Notes: generated by a model not told the origin, from the letters alone. A stretch of DNA of 39,607 nt from Bartonella elizabethae F9251 = ATCC 49927 (GCF_000518165.1 NZ_JADB01000014.1:1-39607); one strand, 5' to 3'. Positions 9,333 through 19,874 are shown, counted from the stretch's first letter. Made by a program: numbers and translations.

Positions 9333-9998
9333 ATGTGCCAAAAAAGAGAAACCCTTTTATCATACCTCCAAGGACAAACCGTTATACCTATTTTGACCAT
9401 CAACAATTTACAAGATGCTGTACCTTTAGCACGAGCTCTTGTCAAAGGCGGATTAAAAACAATTGAGATCACCTTGCGAACACCACATGCTCTCAAAGCA
9501 ATTCAGATAATGACACAAGAAGTCCCTGAAGCTATTGTTGGGGCTGGAACAATTCTCAACACAACACACTACGAACAAGCCGAACAAGCTGGAGCAAAAT
9601 TCATCGTAAGCCCTGGATTATCCAATGAATTAATCAATTGTGCAAAAAATAGTGAAGTTCCGCTCCTTCCTGGTGCAATGACCCCAAGTGAACTCATGCA
9701 AGCTTTAGACAAAGGCTATTCATATCTTAAATTTTTCCCTGCCAAAGTCGCTGGAGGTCTTGCCTTCCTCCAAGCATTAGCCTCTCCTTTTTCTGAAATC
9801 TTCTTTTGCCCTACAGGCGGTATAACACAAAAAAGTGCAACACAATGGCTCCAACTTCCTAACGTCTTCTGCGTTGGCGGTTCTTGGATAGCACCCCAAC
9901 AGCTCATTGCTATAAAGGACTGGAATTCGATTAGTGCGTTAGCGCATACTGCATCAAAACTTCCCTCTCACCCTACAAAAACGCGCTCTACAACATGA
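9333..9998 (+). CDS. eda: KDPG/KHG aldolase (2-keto-3-deoxy-6-phosphogluconate aldolase)
   Basis: Class I aldolase of the Entner-Doudoroff pathway and of 4-hydroxy-2-oxoglutarate cleavage, 221 residues. TVIPILTINNLQDAVPLARA and the Glu-containing GGLKTIEITLRT (catalytic Glu) are followed by VGAGTILN, FIVSPGLS, PGAMTPSE and the Schiff-base lysine segment YSYLKFFPA; FCPTGGIT closes the phosphate site. The gene ends inside the first copy of a 191-bp tandem repeat derived from the neighbouring fpr gene, so the last five or six residues (TKTRSTT region) come from antisense fpr sequence. The catalytic core is complete, so the enzyme should be functional. Confidence 0.93.
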   Translation: MCQKRETLLSYLQGQTVIPILTINNLQDAVPLARALVKGGLKTIEITLRTPHALKAIQIMTQEVPEAIVGAGTILNTTHYEQAEQAGAKFIVSPGLSNELINCAKNSEVPLLPGAMTPSELMQALDKGYSYLKFFPAKVAGGLAFLQALASPFSEIFFCPTGGITQKSATQWLQLPNVFCVGGSWIAPQQLIAIKDWNSISALAHTASKLPSHPTKTRSTT

Positions 9999-10363
9999 AG
10001 ATGCAGGAGCATTATTCGCCCCTTCAACAAGACCAAAACCTTCACACATCCTTGCACAATCTTTTAACGCCTGCCATAGAACCACAAATCATCACACGAT
10101 CTTCATCAGGAGAAATTTTGAACAAGCCGGTTTCTTAAAAAAACACCAGCCCCTACCATCACTCTACAAAAGCGCGCTCTACAACATGAAGATGCAGGAG
10201 CATTATTCGCCCCTTCAACAAGACCAAAACCTTCACACATCCTTGCACAATCTTTTAACGCCTGCCATAGAACCACAAATCATCACACGATCTTCATCAG
10301 GAGAAATTTTGAACAAGCCGGTTTCTTAAAAAAACACCAGCCCCTACCATCACTCTACAAAAG
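9982..10363 (-). pseudogene. Two extra degenerate copies of the fpr 3' end (191-bp tandem repeats)
   Basis: The block starting CGCGCTCTACAACAT occurs at 9982, 10173 and 10364, an exact period of 191 bases. The third copy is the real C-terminal coding end of fpr. Copies one and two are almost identical to each other, differ from the third by small indels and substitutions (for example ATGAAGATGCAGG against ATAAGTCGCAGG), and no longer encode the fpr tail in frame. They are gene-end duplications, not independent genes. Confidence 0.9.
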
Positions 10364-11180
10364 CGCGCTCTACAACATAAGTCGCAGGAGCATTATTCGC
10401 CCCTTCAACAAGACCAAAACCTTCACACATCCTTGCGCAATCTTTTAACATTGCCATAGAACCACAAATCATCACGCGATCTTCATCAGGAGAAATTTTC
10501 GGTAAACCAGTCGTTTCAAAAAAAACACCGCTCTCCATAACAGTCGTAATGCGTCCCATATGCTCGGAAGGTTCGCGCGTAGTCATAGGATAAAATTTCA
10601 ACTGTTGTGCATATTCCCCAATCAGTGGATCTTGTTGCAAAGAGCAAACAAGGTCTTTTGCATAAGTCAACTCATTCTTTTCACGCGTTGTTTGAATAAG
10701 AATAACTTCTGAAAATTTTTCATAAGTATCCGGATCACGAATAAGGCTTGCAAAAGGAGCAACCCCCGTACCAGTTGAAAGGAGATAAAGGCGTTTTCCA
10801 GGGATAAGAGCATCCAGAACCAGCGTTCCTGTAGATTTTTTACGCATCAGCACTGTATCACCAATTTTAATTTTTTGCAGATGCTCAGTTAATGGCCCTC
10901 CTGGAACTTTTATCGAAAAAAACTCAAGCTGTTCATCCCAAAAGGGACTTGCAATCGAATAAGCACGATAAATCGGCTTTTTTGCATTTGGCAAACCGAT
11001 CATAACAAATTCACCCGAACGAAAACGAAAACTTTCCGGACGATTCAGGCGAAATTTAAACAAACGATCTGTATAATGATAAACTTCTTGAACCGTAAGA
11101 GCGTATACATTCTCAGGAATCGGAAAATTTGAAGCAACGCTGCTGCTGTTTGACGGAACATTGGTAGCAGACGTATTCAT
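10350..11180 (-). CDS. fpr: Ferredoxin/flavodoxin-NADP+ reductase
   Basis: FAD enzyme that moves electrons between NADPH and ferredoxin or flavodoxin; 276 residues. FAD-binding RAYSIASPFW (RxYS) is followed by GPLTEHLQ, then the NADP domain with LLSTGTGVAPFASLI and VMICGSMAMLKDC. The C-terminus VVERAFVE is the typical end of the bacterial subclass. ATG 11180 is chosen because GGGGAAG precedes it; ATG 11192 lacks a binding site. The gene is convergent with eda, and its 3' end has been duplicated twice in tandem into the space between them. Confidence 0.94.
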   Translation of the reverse strand: MNTSATNVPSNSSSVASNFPIPENVYALTVQEVYHYTDRLFKFRLNRPESFRFRSGEFVMIGLPNAKKPIYRAYSIASPFWDEQLEFFSIKVPGGPLTEHLQKIKIGDTVLMRKKSTGTLVLDALIPGKRLYLLSTGTGVAPFASLIRDPDTYEKFSEVILIQTTREKNELTYAKDLVCSLQQDPLIGEYAQQLKFYPMTTREPSEHMGRITTVMESGVFFETTGLPKISPDEDRVMICGSMAMLKDCARMCEGFGLVEGANNAPATYVVERAFVE

Positions 11181-11192
11181 ACACTTCCCCAT

Positions 11193-11804
11193 ATCTTTAT
11201 TGAACGTTAAATTTCGAATCCCTGACGTGATATAGTACGTGCATCACCATCTGCCAACAATTTTCTTAAAACAAAAGTCTTAAGATTAACACTTTTATGT
11301 CCAAATCAATCGCATGAAGAAAACGCCAATACAAATCATATTCAAAGAAAAATAAAAATTTTGAGCCTTAAACAATCACTACACTTTCTTCGCTTTTAAC
11401 ACACAACGCATATTTTCTCTTGTTAAGAAAGCCCTGCAAGTTCATCAAAACAACCTCATCCGCAACCAACAGCATAACATTGCACTCTTCAAAATGATAC
11501 AATACAATAAATTATGCTTTATTTTTTTAATATGCCTCAACAAGAGAAAACAAGTAAAAAACAAAAACCTATGTTCTACAAACTATCAGAAGGTACCGTA
11601 TTGCTAACAACACAAATAAAACTAAAATATCTCTTATATCCAGAGTATCATTTTACATAAAAAACGATTTCATGGTACATAATTCAGTATGGGAGATTTA
11701 TGATTTTGACCGTCGCAAACAGTATCTTTTCCTTGTATCCTAAGGAACCTCTGTAACGTAACCAAAGAAAAAGCCGTACGCACAAACACAGATAAGATTT
11801 AAAA
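11193..11804. other. Gene-free spacer between divergent fpr and alr
   Basis: AT-rich with no credible reading frame on either strand. It should contain both promoters, but I cannot point to boxes with confidence. Confidence 0.55.
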
Positions 11805-12920
11805 ATGAATAAATCCGCTAATGATGAAATAAATCCACACCTCTATGCCGCTGTCGCAACCATTAATGTCAGTGCCATTGTTGCCAATTATATCACTTTA
11901 GCCAAACGTGTAGCGCCAACACAATGTTCAGCAGTTGTCAAAGCAAATGCCTATGGGCTAGGCGCTCACAAAATTGCTCCTGCCCTTTATCAAGCGGGTT
12001 GTCGTACTTTTTTTGTTGCTCAAATCAGAGAAGCATTGCACTTAAAAAGCATTTTACCACCAGATGTCACGATTGCTCTTCTAAATGGACTTCCACACTT
12101 AGCAGAAGAGTTTGTCGCACAGTCTGGTATTGTTCCTGTCCTAAACTCTTGGAATGCCATTGAAATTTGGCAAAAGATTTGTCAAAAAAAGGATAAAAAA
12201 TTTCCAGCAATTGTTCAAATCGATACCCATATGAACCGATTAGGACTTGATCAAAAAGAATTACAAAAACTCATCAAACGCCCTACAATTTTTGAAACCG
12301 CAGACATAAAATATATTCTCAGCCACCTTTCTAATGGAGAAGATGATACCCAGCCATCAAATTATGCCCAATTGACTGCTTTCAAAACTGCCCTTGCACA
12401 ACTCCCCCCTTGTAAAGTTTCCTTTGCGAATTCTGGAGGTATTTTTTTAGGCTCAGATTTTTATTTTGATCTTGTTCGCCCCGGTATTGCACTTTACGGG
12501 ATTGACCCTTCAGAAAAACACCCGTCCCTTCTAAAACCTGTTTTAAAACTTGAAGCCCAAATCATTCAAAATCGCATTGTTGGTGCAGGAAAACCTGTTG
12601 GTTATGGAGAAAGCTTTATAACCAACAGACCAAGCACTCTTGCAACCATTTCTATTGGCTATGCAGATGGTTGGCTTCGTGCTCTTTCAAATAAAGGAGC
12701 TGTTTATTTCAATGGGTACAAACTTCCCATGGTTGGACGGGTTTCTATGGATTCCATTATTGTAGATACAACCGATCTTGATCAAAAGCCTCAAACAGGT
12801 GACTGGGTAGAACTCATTGGTCCCCATCAAACACTTGAAAAAATATCTCTAGATGCCAACACCCTTCCCAATGAAATTTTAACATCCCTTGGATCACGCT
12901 ATAAATACATTTACACCTAA
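11805..12920 (+). CDS. alr: Alanine racemase
   Basis: PLP enzyme making D-alanine for peptidoglycan; 371 residues. The PLP lysine sits in VVKANAYGLGAH (K46). Further landmarks are IDTHMNRLGL, HLSNGEDD, ANSGG, RPGIALYG and the second catalytic base in ISIGYADGW (Tyr); MVGRVSMDS is the C-terminal domain signature. The length is normal. ATG 11805 has only a weak AAGATTT upstream. Confidence 0.95.
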   Translation: MNKSANDEINPHLYAAVATINVSAIVANYITLAKRVAPTQCSAVVKANAYGLGAHKIAPALYQAGCRTFFVAQIREALHLKSILPPDVTIALLNGLPHLAEEFVAQSGIVPVLNSWNAIEIWQKICQKKDKKFPAIVQIDTHMNRLGLDQKELQKLIKRPTIFETADIKYILSHLSNGEDDTQPSNYAQLTAFKTALAQLPPCKVSFANSGGIFLGSDFYFDLVRPGIALYGIDPSEKHPSLLKPVLKLEAQIIQNRIVGAGKPVGYGESFITNRPSTLATISIGYADGWLRALSNKGAVYFNGYKLPMVGRVSMDSIIVDTTDLDQKPQTGDWVELIGPHQTLEKISLDANTLPNEILTSLGSRYKYIYT

Positions 12921-13956
12921 AGGCTCTTTAAACAAATAAACCGCTACAAATCATCACTTTAGAAAATCAGAGAGCTTTTACGAAAGATTTTACAACAATC
13001 AATCATATACCATGTTCATGAGATACCACCCATTTACAAAATTCTCAAAATAGGCGAGTTAATGAGCTGTTTTATAAAAGTAAACGTCACCCAAAACACA
13101 AAAATTGAACTTTTTTCTCCCATAAATGAACGAAGATGATAAACTGAGGATTGATTTTCACCTTTAAAGCTTTTACATTTTTGCAAAATGAGATTGTCTT
13201 TCAACTTTAAAGATGACTCCAACAAAGATAGACAATCCCCCTCCCTCATCTGGCATACAGCCATGAAAAAGCTGGAACTGTTCATAAAGCCCTTTTTGCC
13301 TCACTCTCTGGCGCAAATATGCTGCTATGTTAGGTTTGGATATTGATTGATGGGCAACAGCTAAAGCACACGCGCTCTTAAAAAAATTAAGCCATAAAGT
13401 CAAAAACTGATTTGCAATAAACGAGAAAAATGTGTGAGCTTTTTATTAAGGGACTCTGTAAAAAACAACCATAACACCATTTGGCTTTATGTTTACTTAT
13501 TCTAACAGGTGTTCATCCATATTTTTTGCGTCATCTTCATAAAGAGCCGATAGAAGAGAAATATTTAGACAATTCTTCGCTCGAAAATCTGAAAGGTTGA
13601 CGAGATACAACAACAGAATTTCGCACACCTTTATAGTCAGAAACACTAAAAGTGAATTTATTCAACCAGTCATAGTCTTCTTAGTGAGAATAGCATGTCA
13701 CACCCCATGTAATAAACTGTAACCCCTCTCCCCATAGGTTTTGCTTTCGTTTATATGGAGATTGGCTGGCTTAGAAATAACCGATGCACCTAGTCAACTC
13801 AAACCATGTCATACGATAGAAAAAAGGAGAGTATACCTATCGCTTACAAAGCACAGCTTTTTTGTCAACTTTTTCGATTTTGCTCATGTTGTAAAAACAA
13901 GGAAAAATTCTAGAAAATAGACAAATAACGCCATAGAAGCATAGCTCAATAAGCAC
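12921..13956. other. Spacer of about 1 kb with a decayed gene remnant
   Basis: No intact gene. Broken minus-strand frames between 13034 and 13430 overlap in two phases, as expected of a frameshifted relic; the best conserved part is listed separately. The rest shows nothing I recognise. Confidence 0.6.
13270..13440 (-). pseudogene. Gene remnant A, paralogous to the remnant at 27.6-27.8 kb
   Basis: Read on the minus strand the frame contains CALAVAHQSISKPNIAAYLR. A plus-strand frame at 27640-27735 contains CALTATCQSTSRPNATAYLK, and the DNA also aligns upstream (ATTGCAAATCAG… against ATTGCTAATCTA…). Both lack plausible starts and break up after about 50 codons. The parent family is not recognised. 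Confidence 0.6.
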
Positions 13957-13988
13957 AAAGCCCACACAAAACGTGTGGGCTTTTTTTA
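13957..13988. terminator. Intrinsic terminator at the end of the gcv operon
   Basis: AAAGCCCACAC / GTGTGGGCTTT with a five-base loop, an 11-bp stem, followed by TTTT on the plus strand and GTGCTTATT on the minus strand. It lies 33 bases past the gcvP stop on the minus strand; the better T tract is on the plus strand, so it may act in both directions. Confidence 0.8.
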
Positions 13989-14020
13989 TGCAAATAAACA
14001 AATTAAGTACATATTTTTAT

Positions 14021-16825
14021 TTAATAAGTATTTCCCAAGGGCGGACACGAACAAATAAGCATTCTATCTCCCGCAACATTATCAATCCGCGATACAGGAG
14101 GCCAATATTTGTTGGCTGGATCAACAGAGCTATTGGGAAAAGCAGCTTCTTGTCGCGAATAGGGTCGCGCCCAAGCATCATCTAAAGTATCTGCGACTGT
14201 ATGCGGAGCATTCACCAATGGATTATTGTCTTTTGGCCAAACCCCATTCCCAACTTTTTTTGCTTCTTCAGCAATGGAGAGTAATGCATCACAAAAACGA
14301 TCAATTTCTGCTTTTGGTTCTGATTCCGTTGGCTCAATCATCAAAGTTCCCGGAACAGGAAACGACATCGTGGGCGCATGGAATCCATAATCAATGAGAC
14401 GTTTTGCAATATCATCAACACTCACCCCATACTGATCTTTTAACAGGCGTGTATCCACAATACATTCATGAGCAACACGTCCATGTTTGCCCCGATAAAG
14501 AATGGAATAAGCCGGTGAAAGACGTGCAGCAATATAATTAGCATTTAAAATAGCTATTTGTGTTGCATATTTTAAGCCATCAGCGCCCATCATTCGAATA
14601 TACATCCATGTAATTGCGAGAATAGATGCACTGCCATAAGGAGAAGCTGAAACTGCATGCGTTGTGCCATCTTGTTCATGCCCTGGTAAAAATGGTTTGA
14701 GATGCGCTGCGACCCCAATTGGTCCCATCCCAGGTCCCCCCCCTCCATGAGGAATAGCAAATGTTTTATGCAGATTCATATGACAAACATCAGCCCCAAT
14801 ATCTGCAGGACGCGCAAGCCCTACAAGTGCATTGAGATTAGCGCCATCAAAATAAACTTGTCCGCCATTTTCATGAATAATGGAACAAATTTCTTTAATG
14901 CTTTCCTCATAAACACCATGGGTTGAAGGATAAGTAATCATGAGAGCGGCCAATTTGTCCTTATGCAATTGCGCTTTCATTTTGAGATCATCGACATCAA
15001 CATCGCCATCGCTTAAACATTTTACTACAACAACTTCCATGCCCGCCATATGCGCCGAAGCTGGGTTCGTACCATGCGCAGAAGCCGGAATAAGACAAAT
15101 AGTCCGTTGCTGTTCTCCCCGTGAGTGGTAATAGCGTCGGATCGCCAAAAGCCCTGCATATTCACCTTGAGCACCAGAATTTGGCTGAAAAGACACTTGC
15201 GCAAATCCTGTAATTTCACACAACCAGGCATTTAACTGATTGATCATCTCCAAATAACCCGCCACATCCTCTTGTGAAACAAAAGGGTGTATATTGGCCA
15301 TGCTTGCCCAACTTACAGGCATCAATTCAGCCGCTGCGTTCAGCTTCATTGTACAAGAACCAAGAGGGATCATCGCCCGATCCAGTGCCAAATCCTTATC
15401 GGCTAAACGACGCAAAAAGCGCATCATATCTGTCTCTGAATGAACTGCATGAAAAAAGGGTTGAGAAAGAAAAGCAGCATCCCGCCTTTGACCAAAGAGT
15501 CTTGGAGACGCCTGATCAACGAGTTTTGCACCTAAAAGCTGTGCTAGAGCAGCAGCATCTTCTTCTGTCGACAATTCATCAAAATTGATTGCAATGGTAT
15601 CATCATCGAGAACACGAACAAGACGCCCACTCATCTTGGCTTGATGCGCAATTTCACGCGCTTTTCCCTTCACAACAATGCTAACACAATCAAAAAAAGC
15701 TTCACCGTCACAAGAAACGCCAGCAGCCTCTAAACCAGCAACAAAACGACATGTTAAATGATGAATCCGCTGCGCAATTTTTTGTAAGCCTTTTGGCCCA
15801 TGCCAAACAGCATAAGCGGTTGCCATATTAGCCAACAAAGCCTGAGCTGTACAAATATTTGATGTCGCTTTATCGCGCCGAATATGTTGTTCACGTGTTT
15901 GCAAAGCTAAACGAAAACCAACGCGCCCTTCTGTATCGACGGATTGCCCCACTATACGCCCTGGAATAAGGCGTGTGAGCGCATCACTCACCGCAAGGTA
16001 ACCAGCATGGGGACCACCAAATCCCATCGGAACACCATAACGCTGCATCGAACCGACAACAATATCAGCGCCCCATTTTGCCGGTGCTTCCATAAGCGTA
16101 AGCGCTAAAGGATCAGCCACAACAATAATCAGCGCACCTTTTTCCTTTGCCTCTTTTATGACCTCACTATAATCATGAAAAGAACCTTTTGTATCGGGCC
16201 AAGAGAGAACAATTGCCGCTGTATCAGGACAAATTTCTTTCTCAAAGCTAATCCGAATGCCCTGTGTTTCAGCACGCGTTTGCACAACACTCAAAGTCTG
16301 AGGATGTAAAAGGCTCTGAAGAGAAATTTTTGTTTTTTTCTCCCGCGCAAAACGAACAGCAAGAGCATTGGCTTCCGCTAAAGCCGTTGCTTCATCAAGA
16401 AGAGAAGCAGCAGCAACAGGCAGGCCTGTCAGTTCACTAATCAATGTCTGAAAATAAAACAGGAGTTCTAAACGACCTTGGCTAATTTCTGCTTGATACG
16501 GCGTATAAGCGGTATACCAAGCTGGATTTTCAAACAGATTTCGTAAAATAACCGGAGGCACAAATGTGCCGTGATATCCTTGCCCAATAAAACTTTTATG
16601 CACACAATTACGCGCCATCATTTTGGAGAGTTCTTCCAAGGCTTGGTTCTCACTGGCAGCCTTGGGAAGGTTCAGTGAACGTCCCAAATGAATAGAATTG
16701 GGAACCGCTTGAGAAATGAGTGTATCAACACTATCGAGCTCTAAAACATCAAGCATTTTTTGTGTTTCATCAGGACGCAGCCCAATATGTCGAGAAGAAA
16801 AAGAACGCTCGATCATGACACTCAT
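14021..16825 (-). CDS. gcvP: Glycine dehydrogenase (decarboxylating), P protein
   Basis: PLP-dependent P protein of the glycine cleavage system; it decarboxylates glycine and passes the aminomethyl group to lipoyl-GcvH. The single 934-residue chain contains both halves that are split into GcvPA/GcvPB in some bacteria. The N-terminus RHIGLRPDE is typical. The PLP lysine lies in the C-terminal half, in [13 protein letters not shown] (about residue 686), followed by a glycine-rich [11 protein letters not shown]. The start codon overlaps the gcvH stop as ATGA, indicating translational coupling. An alternative ATG nine bases later is possible. Confidence 0.97.
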   Translation of the reverse strand: MSVMIERSFSSRHIGLRPDETQKMLDVLELDSVDTLISQAVPNSIHLGRSLNLPKAASENQALEELSKMMARNCVHKSFIGQGYHGTFVPPVILRNLFENPAWYTAYTPYQAEISQGRLELLFYFQTLISELTGLPVAAASLLDEATALAEANALAVRFAREKKTKISLQSLLHPQTLSVVQTRAETQGIRISFEKEICPDTAAIVLSWPDTKGSFHDYSEVIKEAKEKGALIIVVADPLALTLMEAPAKWGADIVVGSMQRYGVPMGFGGPHAGYLAVSDALTRLIPGRIVGQSVDTEGRVGFRLALQTREQHIRRDKATSNICTAQALLANMATAYAVWHGPKGLQKIAQRIHHLTCRFVAGLEAAGVSCDGEAFFDCVSIVVKGKAREIAHQAKMSGRLVRVLDDDTIAINFDELSTEEDAAALAQLLGAKLVDQASPRLFGQRRDAAFLSQPFFHAVHSETDMMRFLRRLADKDLALDRAMIPLGSCTMKLNAAAELMPVSWASMANIHPFVSQEDVAGYLEMINQLNAWLCEITGFAQVSFQPNSGAQGEYAGLLAIRRYYHSRGEQQRTICLIPASAHGTNPASAHMAGMEVVVVKCLSDGDVDVDDLKMKAQLHKDKLAALMITYPSTHGVYEESIKEICSIIHENGGQVYFDGANLNALVGLARPADIGADVCHMNLHKTFAIPHGGGGPGMGPIGVAAHLKPFLPGHEQDGTTHAVSASPYGSASILAITWMYIRMMGADGLKYATQIAILNANYIAARLSPAYSILYRGKHGRVAHECIVDTRLLKDQYGVSVDDIAKRLIDYGFHAPTMSFPVPGTLMIEPTESEPKAEIDRFCDALLSIAEEAKKVGNGVWPKDNNPLVNAPHTVADTLDDAWARPYSRQEAAFPNSSVDPANKYWPPVSRIDNVAGDRMLICSCPPLGNTY

Positions 16826-17190
16826 CCAATCAAAGCTTTATAAGCATCTTCATCTAATAACCCTTCCAGTTGCGTTTCATCCTGCACTGTCATTTTCCAT
16901 AACCAGCCTTCTGTTTCGGCTTTCTGATTGACCAGTTCAGGATTATCAGCCAGTGCTTCATTGATTTCGACCACTTCACCATCAAGAGGAGAATAAACAT
17001 CTGAAGCTGCTTTAACGGATTCCACCACAGCCGCCGCCTCTCCTTTGGAAAGTTTTGTCCCACTTTGTGGTAAATCAACAAAAACCAAATCGCCTAATTG
17101 TTCTTGCGCATAATGTGTAACCCCAACAGTCACTATTTGTCCTTCAACGCTAAGCCATTCGTGGTCTTGTGTGAAATAAGTTTTAGACAT
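16822..17190 (-). CDS. gcvH: Glycine cleavage system H protein
   Basis: Small lipoyl carrier protein, 122 residues, that shuttles the aminomethyl intermediate between P, T and L proteins. The lipoylated lysine is K60 in [14 protein letters not shown], and [10 protein letters not shown] and GWLWKM are family landmarks. A few bases separate it from gcvT (6), and it overlaps gcvP by four. AAGGATG precedes the start at a suitable distance. Confidence 0.97.
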   Translation of the reverse strand: MSKTYFTQDHEWLSVEGQIVTVGVTHYAQEQLGDLVFVDLPQSGTKLSKGEAAAVVESVKAASDVYSPLDGEVVEINEALADNPELVNQKAETEGWLWKMTVQDETQLEGLLDEDAYKALIG

Positions 17191-17196
17191 AAAAAA

Positions 17197-18309
17197 TCAT
17201 CCTTTAAAATAACGTTGTTCAACAAAGGGAAGAGAATGCACTGAAAGTGCAATCTTTTTGCCTCGCAATTCTGTAAAGACTTCTGTTCCTTCACCTTTAC
17301 ACGCAACAGGAACATACCCCATCGCGACAGGACCATCAAAAGAAGGACCAAAACCACCGGATGTTACCACACCAATCTCATTGCCCTGTTCATCGAGAAG
17401 CACCGCACCGGCACGAATAGGTTGGCGTGTTTGCGGTTTTAATCCAACACGACAACGATCAGGTCCTTTTTGCAGCGCTTCAAGAAAAGCCTTTGCACCG
17501 TAAAATTGTGCTTTTTCTCGGACACTCTTAGGAACAGCCCATGTTAAAGCTGCATCAATAGGCGTCGTCTCAGGGGTAATATCATTTCCATGCAAACACA
17601 ACCCTGCTTCCAAGCGCAAACTATCGCGTGCAGCAAGTCCAATCCACTCAACACGCGAATCACTCAGCAATTTTTCAGCCAACATATGCGCATGCCCTAT
17701 CGGCAAAGCAATTTCAAAACCATCTTCTCCCGTATAGCCAGAACGCGTTATAAACCAATCTTGTTGTGGTTCGAATCCCTGCATAAAGAACAATTCATTC
17801 CCTGGTAAATCGGCATCAGCCAGAACAGCTGCGGCTTGAGGACCTTGAAGAGCAAGTAACACCCTTTCAAGAGCAATCACTTGACATTCAAAATCAACAG
17901 CACGCTTTTCTAATTCTTCAAAATCAGCCTGTGCATTCCCCGCATTGGCAACCAACATAAAACGGTTCTCTTCCAAACGGGTAATGATCAGATCATCAAG
18001 AATACCAGCCTGCTCATTTAGCAAATAATTATACCGTGAGTGCCCAATCTTTAAAGCTGCTGCATCAATAGGAAAAGCATAGGATAAAAATTCTACGGCT
18101 TGTGCCCCTTCAACGGCAATCAATTTCATATGAGAAATATCAAAAAGTCCTGCATGTGCACGCGTATGAAGATGCTCTTTCAAAACGCCAAGAGGATAAG
18201 TTAAAGGCATATTCCACCCCGCAAAAGCACCAAATTTTGCTCCTGCTTTTTCATGCAGATCATATAAAGGAAGTGTTTTTAAAAAAGATGTTTCTTGTTG
18301 TGTGCCCAT
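17197..18309 (-). CDS. gcvT: Aminomethyltransferase, T protein of glycine cleavage
   Basis: Transfers the methylene unit from lipoyl-GcvH to tetrahydrofolate, releasing ammonia. 370 residues. N-terminal LPLYDLHEKAGAKFGAFAGW and the conserved Asp region FDISHMKLI are followed by GYTGEDGFEIALP and the C-terminal barrel (GVVTSGGFGPSFDGPVAMGY). It is the first gene of the operon, with GGAG shortly before ATG 18309, and sits directly behind the tandem glycine riboswitch. The lpd-encoded L protein is not here. Confidence 0.96.
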   Translation of the reverse strand: MGTQQETSFLKTLPLYDLHEKAGAKFGAFAGWNMPLTYPLGVLKEHLHTRAHAGLFDISHMKLIAVEGAQAVEFLSYAFPIDAAALKIGHSRYNYLLNEQAGILDDLIITRLEENRFMLVANAGNAQADFEELEKRAVDFECQVIALERVLLALQGPQAAAVLADADLPGNELFFMQGFEPQQDWFITRSGYTGEDGFEIALPIGHAHMLAEKLLSDSRVEWIGLAARDSLRLEAGLCLHGNDITPETTPIDAALTWAVPKSVREKAQFYGAKAFLEALQKGPDRCRVGLKPQTRQPIRAGAVLLDEQGNEIGVVTSGGFGPSFDGPVAMGYVPVACKGEGTEVFTELRGKKIALSVHSLPFVEQRYFKG

Positions 18310-18358
18310 AATAACTCCAAAGCTGCGCTAACGCCCACACAATATGGTCGTCTCTGCA

Positions 18359-18540
18359 CCCCTCTGTCATCAACCTGAGAGACTCGCGAAAAGACTTTCG
18401 CTTACACCTTCGGCGCGGGCTCTCCCGACTTTCCAGATCTGCCTTCCTCCTTTTACGGTCCTTAAAGCCTGAGAGATTATGGGCTATTTCCCCTTCGGCG
18501 GCAATGCGAAAACTTGCAATCTGCACTCTCCCGCAAAAGA
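18359..18540 (-). promoter_or_regulatory. Tandem glycine riboswitch (two aptamers)
   Basis: On the minus strand, aptamer one runs from GCGGGAGAGTGCAG near 18535 through GCCGCCGAAGGGG to CTCTCAGGC near 18470. A short linker leads to aptamer two, GTCGGGAGAGCCCGC through GCGCCGAAGGTG to CTCTCAGGTTGATGACAGAGG ending at 18359. GGGAGAG, GCCGAAGG and CTCTCAGG are the invariant aptamer segments. Both aptamers are complete. Placement before gcvT fits the known role: glycine switches on its own degradation. Confidence 0.96.
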
Positions 18541-18578
18541 ATGAAAGAAACGATAACGCTCTTTCCAGCATGTTTTAA

Positions 18579-18607
18579 TCTATAACCTATCTTGATCACA
18601 CTGTCAT
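18579..18607 (-). promoter_or_regulatory. Probable promoter of the gcv operon
   Basis: Minus strand ATGACA (18607-18602), 17-base spacer, TATAGA (18584-18579). The start point would be near 18572, about 35 nt ahead of the first glycine aptamer. Confidence 0.6.
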
Positions 18608-18631
18608 TAGGAAAGTGATAAACGTACTCTC

Positions 18632-18663
18632 ATTTTAAAACTTGCATATTTTAAAACTTGCAT
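18632..18663. repeat. Perfect 16-bp tandem direct repeat upstream of the gcv promoter
   Basis: ATTTTAAAACTTGCAT occurs twice back to back (18632-18647 and 18648-18663). It lies 25-56 bases upstream of the inferred -35 box, where an activator or UP element could act. The surrounding spacer (18608-18991) holds no gene. Confidence 0.7.
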
Positions 18664-18991
18664 AAGCTATTTCAAAAGATTTATAATAGTATCCTTTTGA
18701 AGCTTACAAAAATTGTAAGGAACACATTTTAGGAAATTTAAGACAAAAATACCCCTTGAAAATCATGCCAAACGTTACACACTAAAAAGGTCGCAAAACA
18801 AGATTCTTTCTTGTGCAATTCAGTCTTAAGAGTAGGGTTTTATATTCTTTCAAGAATTAAGAATAAAGACTTCAAGTATTTTATAAGGTTGATGGTAATG
18901 CACAAGAAGTAGATTTTCTGCTTTGTTAATAGTGTCATAAGATGCAACGATTGACAGGCTAAAATTACCGAATAAAGGTCACAATATACTC

Positions 18992-19654
18992 ATGAAAGCT
19001 GGTAATATCTCCTACAATTGCGAAAATGATCTTCCAAAGCAAATTACTCTTTTCCCTTTAGAAGGTGCGCTCTTACTGCCCGGTGGTTTTTTATCACTCA
19101 ACATTTTTGAACCAGAATCGCTTGAAATAATTGAAAATGTTATGGTATCCGATCGTCTCTTGGGCATTATTCAACCCCTTTCATCGGATACGGACCGTTT
19201 TTCTACACAACTTTATAAAACAGGTTGTATAGGACGTATTACAAACTACAGTGAAACCGGCAATGGACAACTTTTCATTATCTTACAAGGCGTTTGCCGT
19301 TTCACCTTAGAACAAGAATTGACAAATACGAAGTCCTATCGAACAGCTCTCATCCAATCAAACATCAAAGACTTACAAGAACTCGATATTGAAGAAAGCA
19401 TTCATCGAGAAAGCTTACTTGATGTTGTTGAAAAATATCTGACCATCCATGAAATGGAATATAATTGGAGCAGTATCATAGAAGCCCCAACACCGATATT
19501 GGTAAATGCTTTTTCAGCGCTTATCCCCTTTACACCGGCAGAAAAACAAGCTCTCCTTGAAGCCCCCGATATCAAAAGTCGTGCTCAAACGCTTCTCGCA
19601 TTAACAGAACGCTCCCTCATGAAACAAACAGGAACAGATTATCGTTTAAACTAA
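18992..19654 (+). CDS. Lon N-terminal-like (LON substrate-binding domain) protein
   Basis: 220 residues with the LON/PUA-like domain usually found at the N-terminus of Lon protease but here without the ATPase and protease parts. [24 protein letters not shown] is the domain's opening, and [27 protein letters not shown] its central strand region. Stand-alone forms are common in Rhizobiales, next to a Trm112-like gene as here (13-base gap). The biochemical role is not established; substrate recognition is inferred from the domain. Confidence 0.88.
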   Translation: MKAGNISYNCENDLPKQITLFPLEGALLLPGGFLSLNIFEPESLEIIENVMVSDRLLGIIQPLSSDTDRFSTQLYKTGCIGRITNYSETGNGQLFIILQGVCRFTLEQELTNTKSYRTALIQSNIKDLQELDIEESIHRESLLDVVEKYLTIHEMEYNWSSIIEAPTPILVNAFSALIPFTPAEKQALLEAPDIKSRAQTLLALTERSLMKQTGTDYRLN

Positions 19655-19667
19655 TGAACGTAAAAAC

Positions 19668-19874
19668 ATGAAAAAAATGACCACAGATCCTAAAATGCTC
19701 GAATTGCTTGTCTGCCCAATCACGAAAGGCACGCTTTCTTTCAACCGAAAAACACAAGAACTTATTTCTCTCAAAGCCAAACTTGCCTATCCTATTCATG
19801 ATGGTGTTCCCATTATGCTTGCTTCAGAAGCGCGTCCTTTGCAAAACAATGAAAAAACAACCCATAAAAAATAA
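19668..19874 (+). CDS. Trm112-like (UPF0434) small protein
   Basis: 68 residues, with [17 protein letters not shown] and [14 protein letters not shown], the two landmarks of the UPF0434/Trm112 family. Only one Cys of the first zinc-binding pair is present, as in many proteobacterial members. In eukaryotes Trm112 activates methyltransferases; the bacterial role is unclear. ATG 19677 is an alternative start. Probably cotranscribed with the preceding LON-domain gene. Confidence 0.88.
   Translation: MKKMTTDPKMLELLVCPITKGTLSFNRKTQELISLKAKLAYPIHDGVPIMLASEARPLQNNEKTTHKK

Noticed and set aside
13034-13403. Two overlapping minus-strand frames as separate genes
   Set aside because: They are adjacent phases of one decayed sequence; one half has a matching broken copy at 27.7 kb.
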